The position numbers and the translations under genes are program-made. Below are positions 1 through 11,013 of a stretch of 64,000 nt of DNA, in pieces. The stretch's first letter is position 1; each line of letters opens with the position of its first letter. The notes beneath the pieces were generated by a model. That model ran no database searches. It was not told the origin of the DNA and was given only the letters and a program-made list of their open reading frames with translations. The DNA comes from Actinoplanes oblitus (GTDB lineage: Bacteria > Actinomycetota > Actinomycetes > Mycobacteriales > Micromonosporaceae): the NCBI RefSeq assembly GCF_030252345.1, contig NZ_CP126980.1, forward strand, positions 1,751,501 through 1,815,500. Direction: 5' to 3'.

Positions 1-965
1 ATCCCGGCCCGCATGGTGTCCCGGAAATCGCCCGGAAAGCCGCCCTGCGCGGCGAACGCCGCCGCGGCGTTGACCAGTACCGCGTCCCGCACCGGACCGG
101 TCTCACCGGCGAACACGCGGCGCGCCACGTCGGCGTTGAAGGCCACGTCGCCACCGCGCAGCGCGTCCGGCGCGCTCCGGGGCAGGCCCAGCTCGGTCGC
201 GTCGACCAGCAGCTCGTCGACCTTGCCGTCGCGGGCGATCCAGACCCGGGTGGGCGCCGCGGTGGTGAACTCGTCGAGGCCGTCCTCGCCGCGCATGACC
301 AGCGCCGAGTCGCCGCGCTCGGCGAAGACCGCGGCCATCACCGGGGCCATCCGCGGCTCGAAGCAGCCGATCGCGGCGGAGGTGGGCCGGGCCGGGTTGG
401 TCAGCGGGCCGAGCATGTTGAAGAAGGTGGGCACGCCCAGCTCACGCCGGGTCACCGAGGCGTGCCGCATGCCGGGGTGGTACCGCGCGGCGAAGCAGAA
501 GCCGATGCCGGCCTCGGCCACCGTCCGGTTCACCCCGGCCGGGCCGAGGTCCAGCGGGATCCCGAAGTGCTCCAGCAGGTCGGCGGTGCCCGTGGTGGAC
601 GACGCCGACCGGTTGCCGTGTTTGACGACCGTCACCCCGGCGGAGGCGGTGACGATCGCCGCCATGGTGGAGATGTTCACCGTGTTGGCCCGGTCGCCGC
701 CGGTGCCGACCACGTCGACAGCGCGGGTGCGGACCTCGGCGGGCAGCTCCACCAGGGTCGCGCTGGAGAGCATCGCCTCCACCAGGCCGGCCAGCTCGGC
801 CGGCGTCTCGCCCTTGGCGCGCAGCGCCACGGCGAATCCGGAGATCTGGACCGGCGTGGCGTTGCCCGCCATGATCTCGCTCATCGCCCAGGCCGTGTCC
901 GCGGTGGCGAGCTCCTCGCCGCGCAGCAGGGACATCGTCAGGTTCGGCCAGGTGCGTGCGCCCAT
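1..965 (-). CDS. trpD: Anthranilate phosphoribosyltransferase, 3' end off the left edge
   Basis: The enzyme transfers the phosphoribosyl group of PRPP to anthranilate in tryptophan synthesis. About 321 residues are visible; the C-terminus lies outside the window. The glycine-rich GTGGD motif followed by NTVNIST (PRPP/metal site) and the KHGNRSASS segment are clear family signatures. The ATG start has GGAGG seven bases upstream. It is last in a leftward trio after ctaG and a receiver-domain gene, the same neighbourhood in which trpD sits next to ctaE-qcrCAB in mycobacteria. A run of nine G (981-989) lies in its leader. No other trp gene is nearby. Confidence 0.96.
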   Translation of the reverse strand, partial: MGARTWPNLTMSLLRGEELATADTAWAMSEIMAGNATPVQISGFAVALRAKGETPAELAGLVEAMLSSATLVELPAEVRTRAVDVVGTGGDRANTVNISTMAAIVTASAGVTVVKHGNRSASSTTGTADLLEHFGIPLDLGPAGVNRTVAEAGIGFCFAARYHPGMRHASVTRRELGVPTFFNMLGPLTNPARPTSAAIGCFEPRMAPVMAAVFAERGDSALVMRGEDGLDEFTTAAPTRVWIARDGKVDELLVDATELGLPRSAPDALRGGDVAFNADVARRVFAGETGPVRDAVLVNAAAAFAAQGGFPGDFRDTMRAG

Positions 966-1004
966 GGCGGGGCCTCCGTCGGGGGGGGGTGTCTTCTCAG
1001 GCGG

Positions 1005-1439
1005 TCAGGTGCGGGGGAGGGCGCCCAGCGGGATCGCGCCGTCGCGGCGCGCCCGGAGCAGCCCGGCCACCGTCTGACCGGTGGTGACCGGGTCGAGCGG
1101 GGCCAGCAGAGTCGCGTCGACCTGCGAATACGCCGCCAGCCAGCGATCCGCGGCACGGGCGATCACCACGCAGGTGGGCGGCGGGTCCGGGTACTCGTCC
1201 TTGGTCTGACGGGCGATGCCGAGCCCGCCGGCGGGGGTCGCCTCACCGTCGAGCACCATCAGGTCGATCTCGTAGTCGTCGAGCAGCCGCCGGCACTCCT
1301 CCCAGGAGGAGGCGTCGGTGAACTCGACGGAGAGATCGGCCGCCGGACGCGTGCCGATGGCGAGCCGGATCCGGTCGCGCACCGCGGCGTCGTCGCTGTA
1401 TAGCAGAACCGTGTGCCGGGTCGTGGTGGTGTCGCTCAT
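1005..1439 (-). CDS. Stand-alone response-regulator receiver-like protein
   Basis: A 144-residue protein that looks like a lone CheY-type receiver domain. A short hydrophobic strand (HTVLLYSDD) leads to an acidic pair, and MVLDGE in the middle carries the likely phospho-acceptor Asp. There is no output domain. I chose the ATG at 1439 rather than an upstream in-frame start, because the receiver fold begins directly after MSDTTTTR. It lies between ctaG and trpD on the same strand. A protein of this kind beside trpD/ctaE is common in actinobacteria, from my knowledge of these neighbourhoods. Its partner kinase is not in the window and its role is unknown. Confidence 0.8.
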   Translation of the reverse strand: MSDTTTTRHTVLLYSDDAAVRDRIRLAIGTRPAADLSVEFTDASSWEECRRLLDDYEIDLMVLDGEATPAGGLGIARQTKDEYPDPPPTCVVIARAADRWLAAYSQVDATLLAPLDPVTTGQTVAGLLRARRDGAIPLGALPRT

Positions 1440-1488
1440 GTGTGTGCCCCACTTCACCTTGTAGGTCCCAGGGATCGTACCGAATCTG

Positions 1489-2463
1489 TTATCCGGCGTC
1501 GGGGGCCGGTCGCTCCGGGTTCTCCGGCCCTGTGATCTTGGACGCGGCGGCCGCCTCCTCCAGCTCCACGCGGTCCAGGGCGCGGTCGATCCGGCGGGCC
1601 TCCCGCTCCGACTGGCGCACCCACTGCACCACCAGGATGCCGAGCATGGTGACGCTGACGATCTCCCCGCCGGCCCACAGGATGCCGCCCGCGGTGACCT
1701 GGTCGCTGTGCGGATCCATCCAGGCCAGGTGCAGGTTCGGGTACCAGTCCCCGCCGAGCAGGTCGTGCTGCTGCATGATCGTCAGCCCGAGCACCGTGTG
1801 GAACGGCACCGAGAGCACCATCAGCAGCGCCCGGCCCGGGTACGGCCAGCGGTTCGGCAGCGGGTCCAGGCCCAGCAGGGGCCAGAAGAAGAGGCACCCG
1901 GTGACCATGAAGTGCACGTGGATGAACTCGTGCAGCCAGGCGTGCTCGAGGGTCTGCCGGTACAGCCCGGTGAAATAGAGGACGAACGGGTTCGCGATGA
2001 ACAGTCCGAACGCGACCAGCGGGAACGTCAGCACCCGGACGTACCGGGAGTGGACCACGGCGAGCAGCGTCTTGCGCGGCCGGCCGTGCAGCACTCGCAG
2101 GGCCAGGGTGGTCGGCGCGCCCAGGGCCAGGAAGATCGGCCCGATCATCGAGAGCACCATGTGCTGGACCATGTGCACCGAGATCAGCGTGGTGTCGTAC
2201 GCCTCGATGCCGGTCACCGAGACGGCGGCGATCGAGCCGAGTCCACCCGCGACGAACGCCGCGGTGCGGCCGCCCGGCCAGTGGTCACCGCGCTGCCGGA
2301 GCCGGTGCACGCCGTACAGATACAGGGCGGCCGAGATCAGCAGACCCACCGCGATCAGGCTGAACCAGTGGAACTGGGTGAAGATGGCCGACGCGGTGAA
2401 CGGCGGGAGTCCAGTATCCCCGGCCGCGCCCGCGAGCGGGGCGAATTCGACTGACTGCACCAC
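1489..2463 (-). CDS. ctaG: CtaG-type cytochrome c oxidase assembly membrane protein
   Basis: A 324-residue polytopic membrane protein of the Caa3_CtaG family, associated with assembly (copper delivery) of cytochrome c oxidase. Several hydrophobic helices are visible. They carry conserved His residues: FTQFHWF near residue 32, ISVHMVQHMVLSMIGP near 96-110 and HEFIHVHFMVTG near 180. The C-terminal tail is charged. It is divergently transcribed from ctaE, with about 106 bases between the two starts, so a shared regulatory region for oxidase assembly and oxidase genes is plausible. The start is the ATG of MVQSVEF. Confidence 0.88.
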   Translation of the reverse strand: MVQSVEFAPLAGAAGDTGLPPFTASAIFTQFHWFSLIAVGLLISAALYLYGVHRLRQRGDHWPGGRTAAFVAGGLGSIAAVSVTGIEAYDTTLISVHMVQHMVLSMIGPIFLALGAPTTLALRVLHGRPRKTLLAVVHSRYVRVLTFPLVAFGLFIANPFVLYFTGLYRQTLEHAWLHEFIHVHFMVTGCLFFWPLLGLDPLPNRWPYPGRALLMVLSVPFHTVLGLTIMQQHDLLGGDWYPNLHLAWMDPHSDQVTAGGILWAGGEIVSVTMLGILVVQWVRQSEREARRIDRALDRVELEEAAAASKITGPENPERPAPDAG

Positions 2464-2569
2464 TCGAAGCTAGACCTACCCGCTGGTCACCGAATATTCC
2501 GGGCTGCCCACAGTGCCGGATTAGGGACCCCGGCTGACCTTGCACCTATGGCGGGGGAATAATGAGCCC

Positions 2570-3166
2570 GTGACAGCGGCAGCCATCGACAAGAGCCGGA
2601 TCCACTCGCTGACCCGACCCAACATGGTCAGCGTCGGGACCATCGTGTGGCTCTCCAGCGAGCTCATGTTCTTCGCGGCGTTGTTCGCCATGTACTTCTC
2701 GATCCGCGCCGCGGCTCCCGAGATGTGGGCGGAGCACACCAAAGAGCTCAACATTCCGTACGCCACCACGTTCACCGTGATCCTGGTCCTCTCGTCGGTG
2801 ACCTGCCAGCTGGGCGTCTTCGCGGCGGAGAAGGGTGACGTGTTCGCGCTGCGGCGCTGGTTCACGCTCACCTTCGTGATGGGCCTGATCTTCGTGCTCG
2901 GCCAGGCGAACGAGTACCGGAACCTCGTCCACGAGGGCGTGAAGCTCAACGGTGACGGGTATGGATCGATGTTCTACCTGACCACCGGCTTCCACGGCCT
3001 GCACGTGACCGGCGGCCTGATCGCCTTCATCATCTACATGATCCGGACGACGATGGGCCGCTTCACCCCGGCTCAGGCGACGTCGGCGATCGTCGTGTCG
3101 TACTACTGGCACTTCGTGGACATCGTGTGGATCGCGCTGTTCGCCATGATCTATTGGCTTAAGTGA
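2570..3166 (+). CDS. ctaE: Cytochrome c oxidase subunit III
   Basis: A 198-residue heme-copper oxidase subunit III with five predicted membrane helices. The family hallmark ending in the [11 protein letters not shown] segment is near the C-terminus, and an FHGLHV motif lies near residue 145. Subunit III is part of the aa3-type oxidase, which in actinobacteria forms a supercomplex with the bc1 complex. I chose the GTG at 2570 ([17 protein letters not shown]); the upstream in-frame TTG is less likely. qcrC follows after 49 bases, as in the mycobacterial ctaE-qcrCAB operon. Confidence 0.95.
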   Translation: MTAAAIDKSRIHSLTRPNMVSVGTIVWLSSELMFFAALFAMYFSIRAAAPEMWAEHTKELNIPYATTFTVILVLSSVTCQLGVFAAEKGDVFALRRWFTLTFVMGLIFVLGQANEYRNLVHEGVKLNGDGYGSMFYLTTGFHGLHVTGGLIAFIIYMIRTTMGRFTPAQATSAIVVSYYWHFVDIVWIALFAMIYWLK

Positions 3167-3215
3167 CAAGCGCCGCAGGCGACGTTCTCTAACGACACCC
3201 AGAGGGACATAGCCC

Positions 3216-4064
3216 ATGACTTCTGACACCCCCGCCCGCAGGCGTGCCCGGGTGTTCTCCCGGCGCGGCGGCGCGCCCAGCCGGGCCCGCCGCCGGGTCG
3301 GCGCCGCGGTGCGCATGATCGCGGCGCTCGCGCTCGCCGGCGGCGTCTACACCGCCTTCACGCCCGGCGCGTTCGCTGAGGACACCACCCCGCTCTCCAC
3401 CGCGGCGCAGCAGGGCCAGGAGCTTTTCGACAACAGCTGCATCTCCTGCCACGGGCGGGACGGTCAGGGTGTCGAGGGCCGTGGTCCCAGCCTGATCGGC
3501 GTCGGCTCGGCGTCGGTCGAGTTCCAGGTGGGCACCGGCCGCATGCCGATGACTCGCCAGGAGGCCCAGGCCGAGCAGAAGAAGCCGCAGTTCACCCCGG
3601 ATGAGACCAAGCAGCTCGCGCAGTACATCCAGGAGATCGGCGGCGGTCCGGAGATCCCGGACGGCGAGCTGAAGCTGAACCTGAAGGACAACCCCGAGGC
3701 GCTGGCCCGCGGTGGCGAGCTCTTCCGGGTCAACTGCACCTCCTGCCACAGCTTCACCGGCGCCGGCGGCGCGCTCTCCTCGGGCAAGTTCGCCCCGAGC
3801 CTGCACGACGCCACGCCGGAGCAGATCTACGCCGCCATGCTGACCGGCCCGCAGAACATGCCGGTCTTCGGGGACAACCAGCTCACCCCGGAGCAGAAGC
3901 GCGAGATCATCACGTACATCACGGTGCAGCTCCAGGACAACAAGGACGCGGGCGGCATCTTCAACCTGGGTGGATACGGTCCGGCGACCGAGGGCATGGC
4001 GATCTTCCTGGTCGGCATCACGATCCTGGTCTTCACGTCGCTCTGGATTGCGGGGAAGTCATGA
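3216..4064 (+). CDS. qcrC: Diheme cytochrome c subunit of the bc1 complex
   Basis: A 282-residue membrane-anchored diheme c-type cytochrome. It carries electrons from the Rieske protein to cytochrome oxidase and replaces both cytochrome c1 and soluble cytochrome c in actinobacteria. Two heme-binding CxxCH motifs are visible: CISCH at about residue 75 and CTSCH at about residue 174. A basic N-terminus and hydrophobic segment (about 30-50) ends in a signal-like GAFAED. A C-terminal helix (MAIFLVGITILVFTSLWIAG) anchors it. The stop overlaps the qcrA ATG by four bases, indicating translational coupling. An AGAGGG ribosome site precedes the ATG. Confidence 0.96.
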   Translation: MTSDTPARRRARVFSRRGGAPSRARRRVGAAVRMIAALALAGGVYTAFTPGAFAEDTTPLSTAAQQGQELFDNSCISCHGRDGQGVEGRGPSLIGVGSASVEFQVGTGRMPMTRQEAQAEQKKPQFTPDETKQLAQYIQEIGGGPEIPDGELKLNLKDNPEALARGGELFRVNCTSCHSFTGAGGALSSGKFAPSLHDATPEQIYAAMLTGPQNMPVFGDNQLTPEQKREIITYITVQLQDNKDAGGIFNLGGYGPATEGMAIFLVGITILVFTSLWIAGKS

Positions 4065-5152
4065 CAACGCATCACGGCGCGGCCGCCGAGCCGGTCGACG
4101 TGACCGATCCGAAGCTGACGCGCTTCGACATCGTCAAGGAAGGCCTGCGGCGCGACGACATCGAGATCGTCACGTACGAGTCGCAGTTCCAGGGGCCGAA
4201 CTCGAAGGCGGAGAAGCGGGTCGTCCGCAACATCTCCTTCCTGTTCCTGCTCTCCGGCCTGTTCGCGATCGCCTTCCTGGTCTTCTACATCGTCTGGCCG
4301 TGGAAGTACCAGCTCGGTCACACGATCAACGACTACTACACCCCGGTCCTCGGGATCACGCTCGGCGTCTCGCTGTTCGCCCTGGGTATCGCGATCCTGG
4401 CCTGGGCCAAGAAGCTGCTGCCGCACGAGCTCTCGATCCAGCAGCGGCACGGTGACCCGTCCACCGACGACGAGCGGCTGATCACCGGTCAGACCATGAT
4501 GTACGTGGCGGACGAGCTCGGTGTGCAGCGGCGCCCGCTGCTCAAGGGCGCGATCGGCCTCGGCCTGGCCCCGCTCGGCCTGGCCGCGGCGGCCCCGCTG
4601 GTCGGCGGCCTGATCCAGAACCCGCACAAGGACCCCGAGCCGATGATGTACCGCACCGGCTTCAACCCGGTGACCAACGGCGGCAAGCTGGTCCGGCTGA
4701 CCCGCGAGGACGGGTCCCCGATCCGTCCCGAGGACGTCAGCGCCGGTGGTCAGATGACCGTCTACCCGGGCATCCCGGGCGGCGCCACCAACAAGTACGC
4801 CGACTCGCCGACCCTGCTGATCCACCTGCGGGCCGACGACGCGGCGATCACCCGGGCGAACGCCAGTGCCGACCCGCGCAACAAGGGCTCGATGTGGGCC
4901 GACTACGTCGCCTACTCGAAGATCTGCACCCACGCGGGTTGCCCGGCCAGCCTGTACGAGCAGCAGACGAACCGGCTGCTCTGCCCGTGCCACCAGTCGC
5001 AGTTCCTGATCACCGACAACGCGCAGCCGGTCTTCGGTCCCGCCACCCGGCGTCTGCCGATGCTGCCGCTGTCGGTGGACGACGAAGGTTTCTTTGTGGC
5101 AACGTCTGACTTCAAGGACACTGTCGGACCCGACTTCTGGGAGCGGCCGTGA
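4061..5152 (+). CDS. qcrA: Rieske iron-sulfur subunit of the bc1 complex
   Basis: A 363-residue Rieske 2Fe-2S protein that accepts electrons from menaquinol. The cluster-binding motifs CTHAGC (about residue 289) and CPCHQS (about 308) are intact. Actinobacterial QcrA has an extended N-terminal region with three helices instead of one. Here hydrophobic segments near residues 63-85, 95-120 and 163-185 fit that. It overlaps qcrC and qcrB by four bases each, so the three subunits are almost certainly co-translated. Confidence 0.96.
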   Translation: MTTHHGAAAEPVDVTDPKLTRFDIVKEGLRRDDIEIVTYESQFQGPNSKAEKRVVRNISFLFLLSGLFAIAFLVFYIVWPWKYQLGHTINDYYTPVLGITLGVSLFALGIAILAWAKKLLPHELSIQQRHGDPSTDDERLITGQTMMYVADELGVQRRPLLKGAIGLGLAPLGLAAAAPLVGGLIQNPHKDPEPMMYRTGFNPVTNGGKLVRLTREDGSPIRPEDVSAGGQMTVYPGIPGGATNKYADSPTLLIHLRADDAAITRANASADPRNKGSMWADYVAYSKICTHAGCPASLYEQQTNRLLCPCHQSQFLITDNAQPVFGPATRRLPMLPLSVDDEGFFVATSDFKDTVGPDFWERP

Positions 5153-6759
5153 AACGCCGAAAGCTTGATCCAGCCGAGGCAACTGCCAACTTCGCCAAGG
5201 GCGTCGATGACCGCTTCCAGGCGGCCACCCCGCTCCGGGCGCTCCTGAACAAGGTCTTCCCAGACCACTGGTCGTTCCTGCTGGGTGAGATCGCCCTCTT
5301 CTCCTTCATCGTGCTGCTTCTCAGCGGCGTCTTCCTGACCCTCTTCTTCGACCCGTCGATGAAGGAGGTCGCCTACGACGGCTCCTACTCGGCGCTGCGT
5401 GGCACCGAGATGTCGGCGGCGTACGCGTCCTCCCTGCACCTCTCGTTCGAGGTGCGCGGTGGTCTGTTCATGCGCCAGATGCACCACTGGGCGGCGCTGC
5501 TGTTCATGGCGTCGATCGTGGTGCACATGGCCCGCGTGTTCTTCACCGGCGCGTTCCGCAAGCCGCGTGAGATCAACTGGGTGATCGGCGTCCTGCTGTT
5601 CCTGCTCGGGTTCTTCGCCGGCTTCACCGGTTACTCGCTGCCGGACGACGGCCTCTCCGGCACCGGTCTCCGCATCGCCTCCGCGATCATGCTGTCCCTC
5701 CCGGTGATCGGTACCTGGCTGTCCGCCGCGATCTTCGGCGGGGAGTACCCGGGCGAGTTCATCATCGGCCGGTTCTACATCGCGCACGTGCTGCTCATCC
5801 CGGGCATCCTGCTCGCGCTGATCAGCGTCCACCTGGGCATCGTGTTCAAGCAGAAGCACACCCAGTGGCCGGGCCCGATGCGGACCAACGAGAACGTGGT
5901 CGGCGAGCGCATGTTCCCGCGGTACGTGATGAAGCAGGGCGGCTTCTTCATGGCGGTCTTCGGCGTCATCGCGCTGATGGCCGGTCTGTTCCAGATCAAC
6001 CCGATCTGGATGTTCGGCCCGTACCGCGCCGCCGAGGTCTCCTCCGCGTCGCAGCCCGACTGGTACGTCATGTTCATGGACGGCCTGGTCCGGCTCATGC
6101 CGAACTGGCAGATCTACATCCCGATCGGCGACGGCTACAGCATCCCGCCGCTGTTCTGGCCCGCCGTGGTCGGCCTCGGCGCGCTGTTCACGCTGCCGAT
6201 GGCGTACCCGTGGCTGGAAGCGCGGAAGCTGAAGGACAAGCGCACGCACCACCTGCTGCAGCGTCCCCGGGACAACCCGGAGCGCGTCGGCATCGGCATG
6301 ATGGCGCTCGCGTTCTTCCTGGTCGCGACGATCTCCGGCGGCAACGACGTGATCGCTGACAAGTTCCACATCAGCCTGAACGCGATGACCTGGGCCGGTC
6401 GTATCGGCCTGCTGATCCTGCCGCCGCTGGCGTACTACATCTCGGTCCGGATCTGCTTCGGTCTGCAGCAGCACGACCGGGAGGTGCTGGCGCACGGTGT
6501 CGAGACCGGCATCATCAAGCGCCTGCCGAACGGGCAGTTCGTCGAGGTCCACCAGCCGCTCGGCCCGGTGGACGAGCACGGGCACCCGGTGCCGCTGGAG
6601 TACCGCGGCTGGGTCGTGCCGAAGAAGATGAACAAGATCGGGGCGCTCGCGCCGGCGGTCAAGGGCTTCTTCTTCCCGGTGGAGAAGCCGGCCGAGGCGC
6701 CGGTCTCGCCGGCACCGATCACCAGCGCCAAGCGCGAGGAACTCTCCGGCAAGAAGTAA
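5149..6759 (+). CDS. qcrB: Cytochrome b subunit of the bc1 complex
   Basis: A 536-residue cytochrome b with eight predicted membrane helices and the extended C-terminal tail usual in actinobacterial QcrB. Heme-ligand histidines are at HH112-113/H126 and H213/H228. The quinol-oxidation site motif appears as PDWY near residue 302, the actinobacterial variant of PEWY. It starts with GTG overlapping the qcrA stop. A strong intrinsic terminator follows at 6776-6811, so ctaE-qcrCAB is a closed transcription unit at this end. Confidence 0.96.
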   Translation: MKRRKLDPAEATANFAKGVDDRFQAATPLRALLNKVFPDHWSFLLGEIALFSFIVLLLSGVFLTLFFDPSMKEVAYDGSYSALRGTEMSAAYASSLHLSFEVRGGLFMRQMHHWAALLFMASIVVHMARVFFTGAFRKPREINWVIGVLLFLLGFFAGFTGYSLPDDGLSGTGLRIASAIMLSLPVIGTWLSAAIFGGEYPGEFIIGRFYIAHVLLIPGILLALISVHLGIVFKQKHTQWPGPMRTNENVVGERMFPRYVMKQGGFFMAVFGVIALMAGLFQINPIWMFGPYRAAEVSSASQPDWYVMFMDGLVRLMPNWQIYIPIGDGYSIPPLFWPAVVGLGALFTLPMAYPWLEARKLKDKRTHHLLQRPRDNPERVGIGMMALAFFLVATISGGNDVIADKFHISLNAMTWAGRIGLLILPPLAYYISVRICFGLQQHDREVLAHGVETGIIKRLPNGQFVEVHQPLGPVDEHGHPVPLEYRGWVVPKKMNKIGALAPAVKGFFFPVEKPAEAPVSPAPITSAKREELSGKK

Positions 6760-6775
6760 GACGTACACACGGATC

Positions 6776-6811
6776 GGCCCGTCGGCAGTCGCCGGCGGGC
6801 CGGTTCGTTTT
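6776..6811 (+). terminator. Rho-independent terminator of qcrCAB
   Basis: Two 11-base arms (GGCCCGTCGGC and GCCGGCGGGCC, one G-T pair) flank an AGTC loop, followed by a GGTTCGTTTT tail. It lies 16 bases after the qcrB stop. Confidence 0.85.
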
Positions 6812-6850
6812 GCCGGACTCGATCCGGCGGGCGCGTCCGGGCTTCATCGG

Positions 6851-6978
6851 GGTGCGGCCGGTTCGTCTGGCGGGCTGGGCGTGGTGTGGCCGGTTCGTCT
6901 GGCGGGCTGGGCGTGGTGTGGCCGGTTCATCTGGCGGGCTGGGCGTGGTGCGGCCGGTTCGTCTGCCGGGCTTGATCC
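6851..6978. repeat. Minisatellite, 32-bp unit, about 4 copies
   Basis: The unit begins GGTGYGGCCGGTTCGTCTGG. Three near-identical copies lie at 6851, 6883 and 6915, and a fourth diverging copy at 6947. It fills the gap between the qcrB terminator and the next gene, and no convincing coding frame runs through it. Confidence 0.92.
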
Positions 6979-7033
6979 GGGTGCGGATAGCATGGGCCCG
7001 GAACATTCGGCCTCATGGGTGAGGAGACCTCAG

Positions 7034-7321
7034 GTGAATACCGCGATCGTCCACATCGACTGCGCCACCGATTCGATTCCCGAGGTCGCGGAGGCACTGG
7101 CGGCGCTGGAGGGCGTCAGCGAGGTCTACTCGGTCGCCGGCAACGTCGACCTGATCGCCATCGTGCGGGTGCCGCGCTTCGACGACATCGCCGAGGTCAT
7201 CGCCGGCCGCATCTCCAAGACGCCGGGTGTGGTCAACACGGAGTCGCACATCGCGTTCCGGGCCTACTCCAAGCACGATCTCGAGGACGCGTTCGCGATC
7301 GGGCTGCCCGACGCGGACTGA
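7034..7321 (+). CDS. Lrp/AsnC-type effector-binding (RAM) domain protein
   Basis: A 95-residue protein consisting only of the AsnC/Lrp ligand-binding ferredoxin-like fold, with no helix-turn-helix. The pattern of EVAEALAALEGVSEVYSVAG, NVDLIAIVRV and a C-terminal TESHIAFRAYS segment is typical. Stand-alone domains of this kind (about 75-95 residues) are common in actinobacteria next to trpD/qcr genes and may bind amino acids, but no ligand is established here. The GTG start at 7034 has GGAG seven to ten bases upstream. Confidence 0.88.
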   Translation: MNTAIVHIDCATDSIPEVAEALAALEGVSEVYSVAGNVDLIAIVRVPRFDDIAEVIAGRISKTPGVVNTESHIAFRAYSKHDLEDAFAIGLPDAD

Positions 7322-7390
7322 GCGCCGGGGCAGGTCTCGCGCGGGGTTGGTCTCGCGCCGGGCCGGGCGGTTCTCCCGCTGGCGGCTGGT

Positions 7391-7520
7391 GCGGTCGCGT
7401 GCCGGTCGTTCCGCGTATTGGGTAGCTATGCGGCCGCGTGCCGGTCGTTTCGCGTGCTGGGTAGCTGTGCGGCCGCGTGCCGGTCGTTCCGCGTGCTGGG
7501 TAGCTGTGCGGTCGCGCGCC
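7391..7520. repeat. Minisatellite, 39-bp unit, 3 copies plus a partial
   Basis: The unit begins GCGGYCGCGTGCCGGTCGTT and ends in TGGGTAGCTRT. Copies start at 7391, 7430 and 7469, and a truncated copy at 7508. It occupies most of the 308-base gap between the AsnC-like gene and the end of the leftward nucleotidyltransferase gene. I see no gene in the gap. Confidence 0.92.
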
Positions 7521-7629
7521 GGGCAGCTGGACGGGCCGGCGCCGGGCGGCCCCGCCGCTGGGCGGCTAGGCGGGGCGGACCGGCTCGGCGAAGCGAGGGG
7601 CGGCTGACCCTGGCGGGGCTCGGCGGCGG

Positions 7630-8508
7630 TCAGGCGACGGGCACGGTGAGGCCGCCCGGGGCTCGGATCGCGTCGGTGAGCGACTCGCCGGCCTCGACGG
7701 TGGCACCGGGCCACACCACGCACCGGGTCACGCTGCCGGCCACCAGGGCGCCGGCGCCGATCACCGACTCCACGGCGGTGCCGGTGACCTCGGCGGCCGG
7801 GTCGATCAGTCCGGAGCCGGCGGCGTGCAGGTTCGCCTCCAGATAGAGCGCGGGGGTGCCGGTGTCCAGGTACAAGCCCTCGTAGCCGATCAGCTCCAGG
7901 GCGCCCTCGGCCTCGGCGGGGCGCCACACCGTACGTACCAAATCGGTGTTGTGGTCTTCCAGATCGACGACGAAGCGCCACGGGATCAGGGAGAAGCCGG
8001 CGAAGCGGCGTCCGCTGAAACCGCCTGTCTCGCCGGGGCGGCACGGCTTGGTCAGCATCCGCACCGTCTCGCCGGACCAGCCGTCGATCAGTGCCGCGAT
8101 GTCCTTGCCCGGCTCGCGGACCGGGTCGACCAGGTAGGCGTCGGCGTTGCCGACCAGCACGCCGCGGCCGCCGATCCACTCCTTGAGGCGGGCGACGCCA
8201 CCTGAGGTGCCGAGCGGGCCGTCCAGCTCGACCGAGAGGTGCGCGCGGCCGGTGGCGTGCGTGACCACCTGGTCGGCGAGATAGGCCGCGTTCACGCCGA
8301 CCTGAGCGGGCCCGATCAGGCCGAGGCCGGCCAGGCGGCGCAGGGCGTGGTCGAGCAGCGGCAGATTGCCGACCGGGCAGAGTGCCTTGGGCACGGACGC
8401 GGTGAGCGGGCGCAGGCGCTGGCCCTCACCGGCGGCGAGCACGACGCCGCAGATCTCCGGGGTGGTCACGGTGGTCTCCGATGTCGTGGTCTGGTCCGGG
8501 GCGGTCAC
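7630..8508 (-). CDS. Sugar nucleotidyltransferase (NDP-sugar pyrophosphorylase family)
   Basis: A 292-residue NTP_transferase protein. The N-terminal signature LAAGEGQRLRPLT (about residues 25-37), followed by PKALCPVGNLPLLDHAL, is the nucleotide-binding and sugar-phosphate motif of mannose-1-phosphate guanylyl- and glucose-1-phosphate thymidylyltransferases. The C-terminal part (ITA/VAGSVTRCVVWPGATV) looks like a short left-handed beta-helix. The exact sugar cannot be decided. Mannose is attractive because pimB' lies nearby, but that is inference. Its ATG overlaps the stop of the upstream NUDIX gene. Confidence 0.85.
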   Translation of the reverse strand: MTAPDQTTTSETTVTTPEICGVVLAAGEGQRLRPLTASVPKALCPVGNLPLLDHALRRLAGLGLIGPAQVGVNAAYLADQVVTHATGRAHLSVELDGPLGTSGGVARLKEWIGGRGVLVGNADAYLVDPVREPGKDIAALIDGWSGETVRMLTKPCRPGETGGFSGRRFAGFSLIPWRFVVDLEDHNTDLVRTVWRPAEAEGALELIGYEGLYLDTGTPALYLEANLHAAGSGLIDPAAEVTGTAVESVIGAGALVAGSVTRCVVWPGATVEAGESLTDAIRAPGGLTVPVA

Positions 8509-9071
8509 GGTGCGGAGGCCGGGCGGGTCGGTGCGGTGTCGGAGACGGTGACCGACGGCGGCAGCTCGCCGGCTCGCGGGCCGAGGCCGTAGATGCCGAG
8601 CAGGCGCGCGGTCGGCCAGGTGAGCGGGGGCAGGTCGTCGAGCGGGAACCAGCGGGCCTCCAGGACCTCGCCGCCGTCGACCACCAGCGGCGTGCTGGAC
8701 GCCGGCACCCAGCCGAACCAGACCATGTCGACATTCGCCGCGTTGGGGTGCAGGATCGCGTTCGGATTGCCGGGGCGCAGGTCACCGGGCTCGATCCGGA
8801 CGCCGGACTCCTCGAACAGCTCGCGGGCGGCGCCGACGGCGGGCAGCTCGCCACGCTTGAGCAGGCCGGCCGGCAGGCCCCAGCCGCGGCTCGACGGCTG
8901 GCGCAGCAGCAGCACCCGCCCCGGCTCGGCGGCCTCCGAGTCGCGGATCACGGCGACCGCCCCGACCAGGAACTTGGGGGAGACGGCCCGGGCCACGTGA
9001 CGGCGCACCGGCAGGGGCAGCCCGTAGAACACTTGGTAGGCAAGGCCGCGCAACTGCCGAGAGATGTTCAC
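8505..9071 (-). CDS. NUDIX hydrolase
   Basis: A 188-residue nucleoside-diphosphate-X hydrolase. The NUDIX box is complete: a Gly, five residues, Glu, seven residues, then RELFEESG, starting at GLLKRGE (about residue 70). I start it at the GTG for NISRQLRGLAYQ at 9071, because longer frames run into the neighbouring rel gene. The N-terminus (RRHVARAVSPKFLVGAVAVI) is typical of actinobacterial family members. The substrate is unknown. It is translationally coupled to the downstream sugar nucleotidyltransferase. Confidence 0.88.
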   Translation of the reverse strand: MNISRQLRGLAYQVFYGLPLPVRRHVARAVSPKFLVGAVAVIRDSEAAEPGRVLLLRQPSSRGWGLPAGLLKRGELPAVGAARELFEESGVRIEPGDLRPGNPNAILHPNAANVDMVWFGWVPASSTPLVVDGGEVLEARWFPLDDLPPLTWPTARLLGIYGLGPRAGELPPSVTVSDTAPTRPASAP

Positions 9072-9103
9072 GCGGGCAAGGTTAGCCCGGAACGCCGGAC
9101 GCC

Positions 9104-10906
<1,803 letters not shown>

Positions 10907-11013
10907 CCGGACACCCCCTCACCGATCTCCCATGCCTGCTTTGAAGCATGGCACGAGAAGCTGAGGTGGCTGCGACTCCAACAACCGGAATCACCACAAG
11001 CTCCCCGCGTGCC

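Noticed and set aside
3827..6768. Long reverse-strand frames opposite qcrC, qcrA and qcrB
   Set aside because: High-GC codon bias creates open antisense frames. The forward genes have clear family motifs; the reverse products are low-complexity Arg/Asp/Gln-rich.
7391..7520. Possible CRISPR array
   Set aside because: Units are contiguous with no unique spacers, and no cas genes are present. It is a simple tandem repeat; the same holds for the other arrays.
10925..10960. Terminator between the exonuclease and rel genes
   Set aside because: CCATGC/GCATGG arms exist, but the stem is only six bases with a ten-base loop and no U-run, too weak to call.
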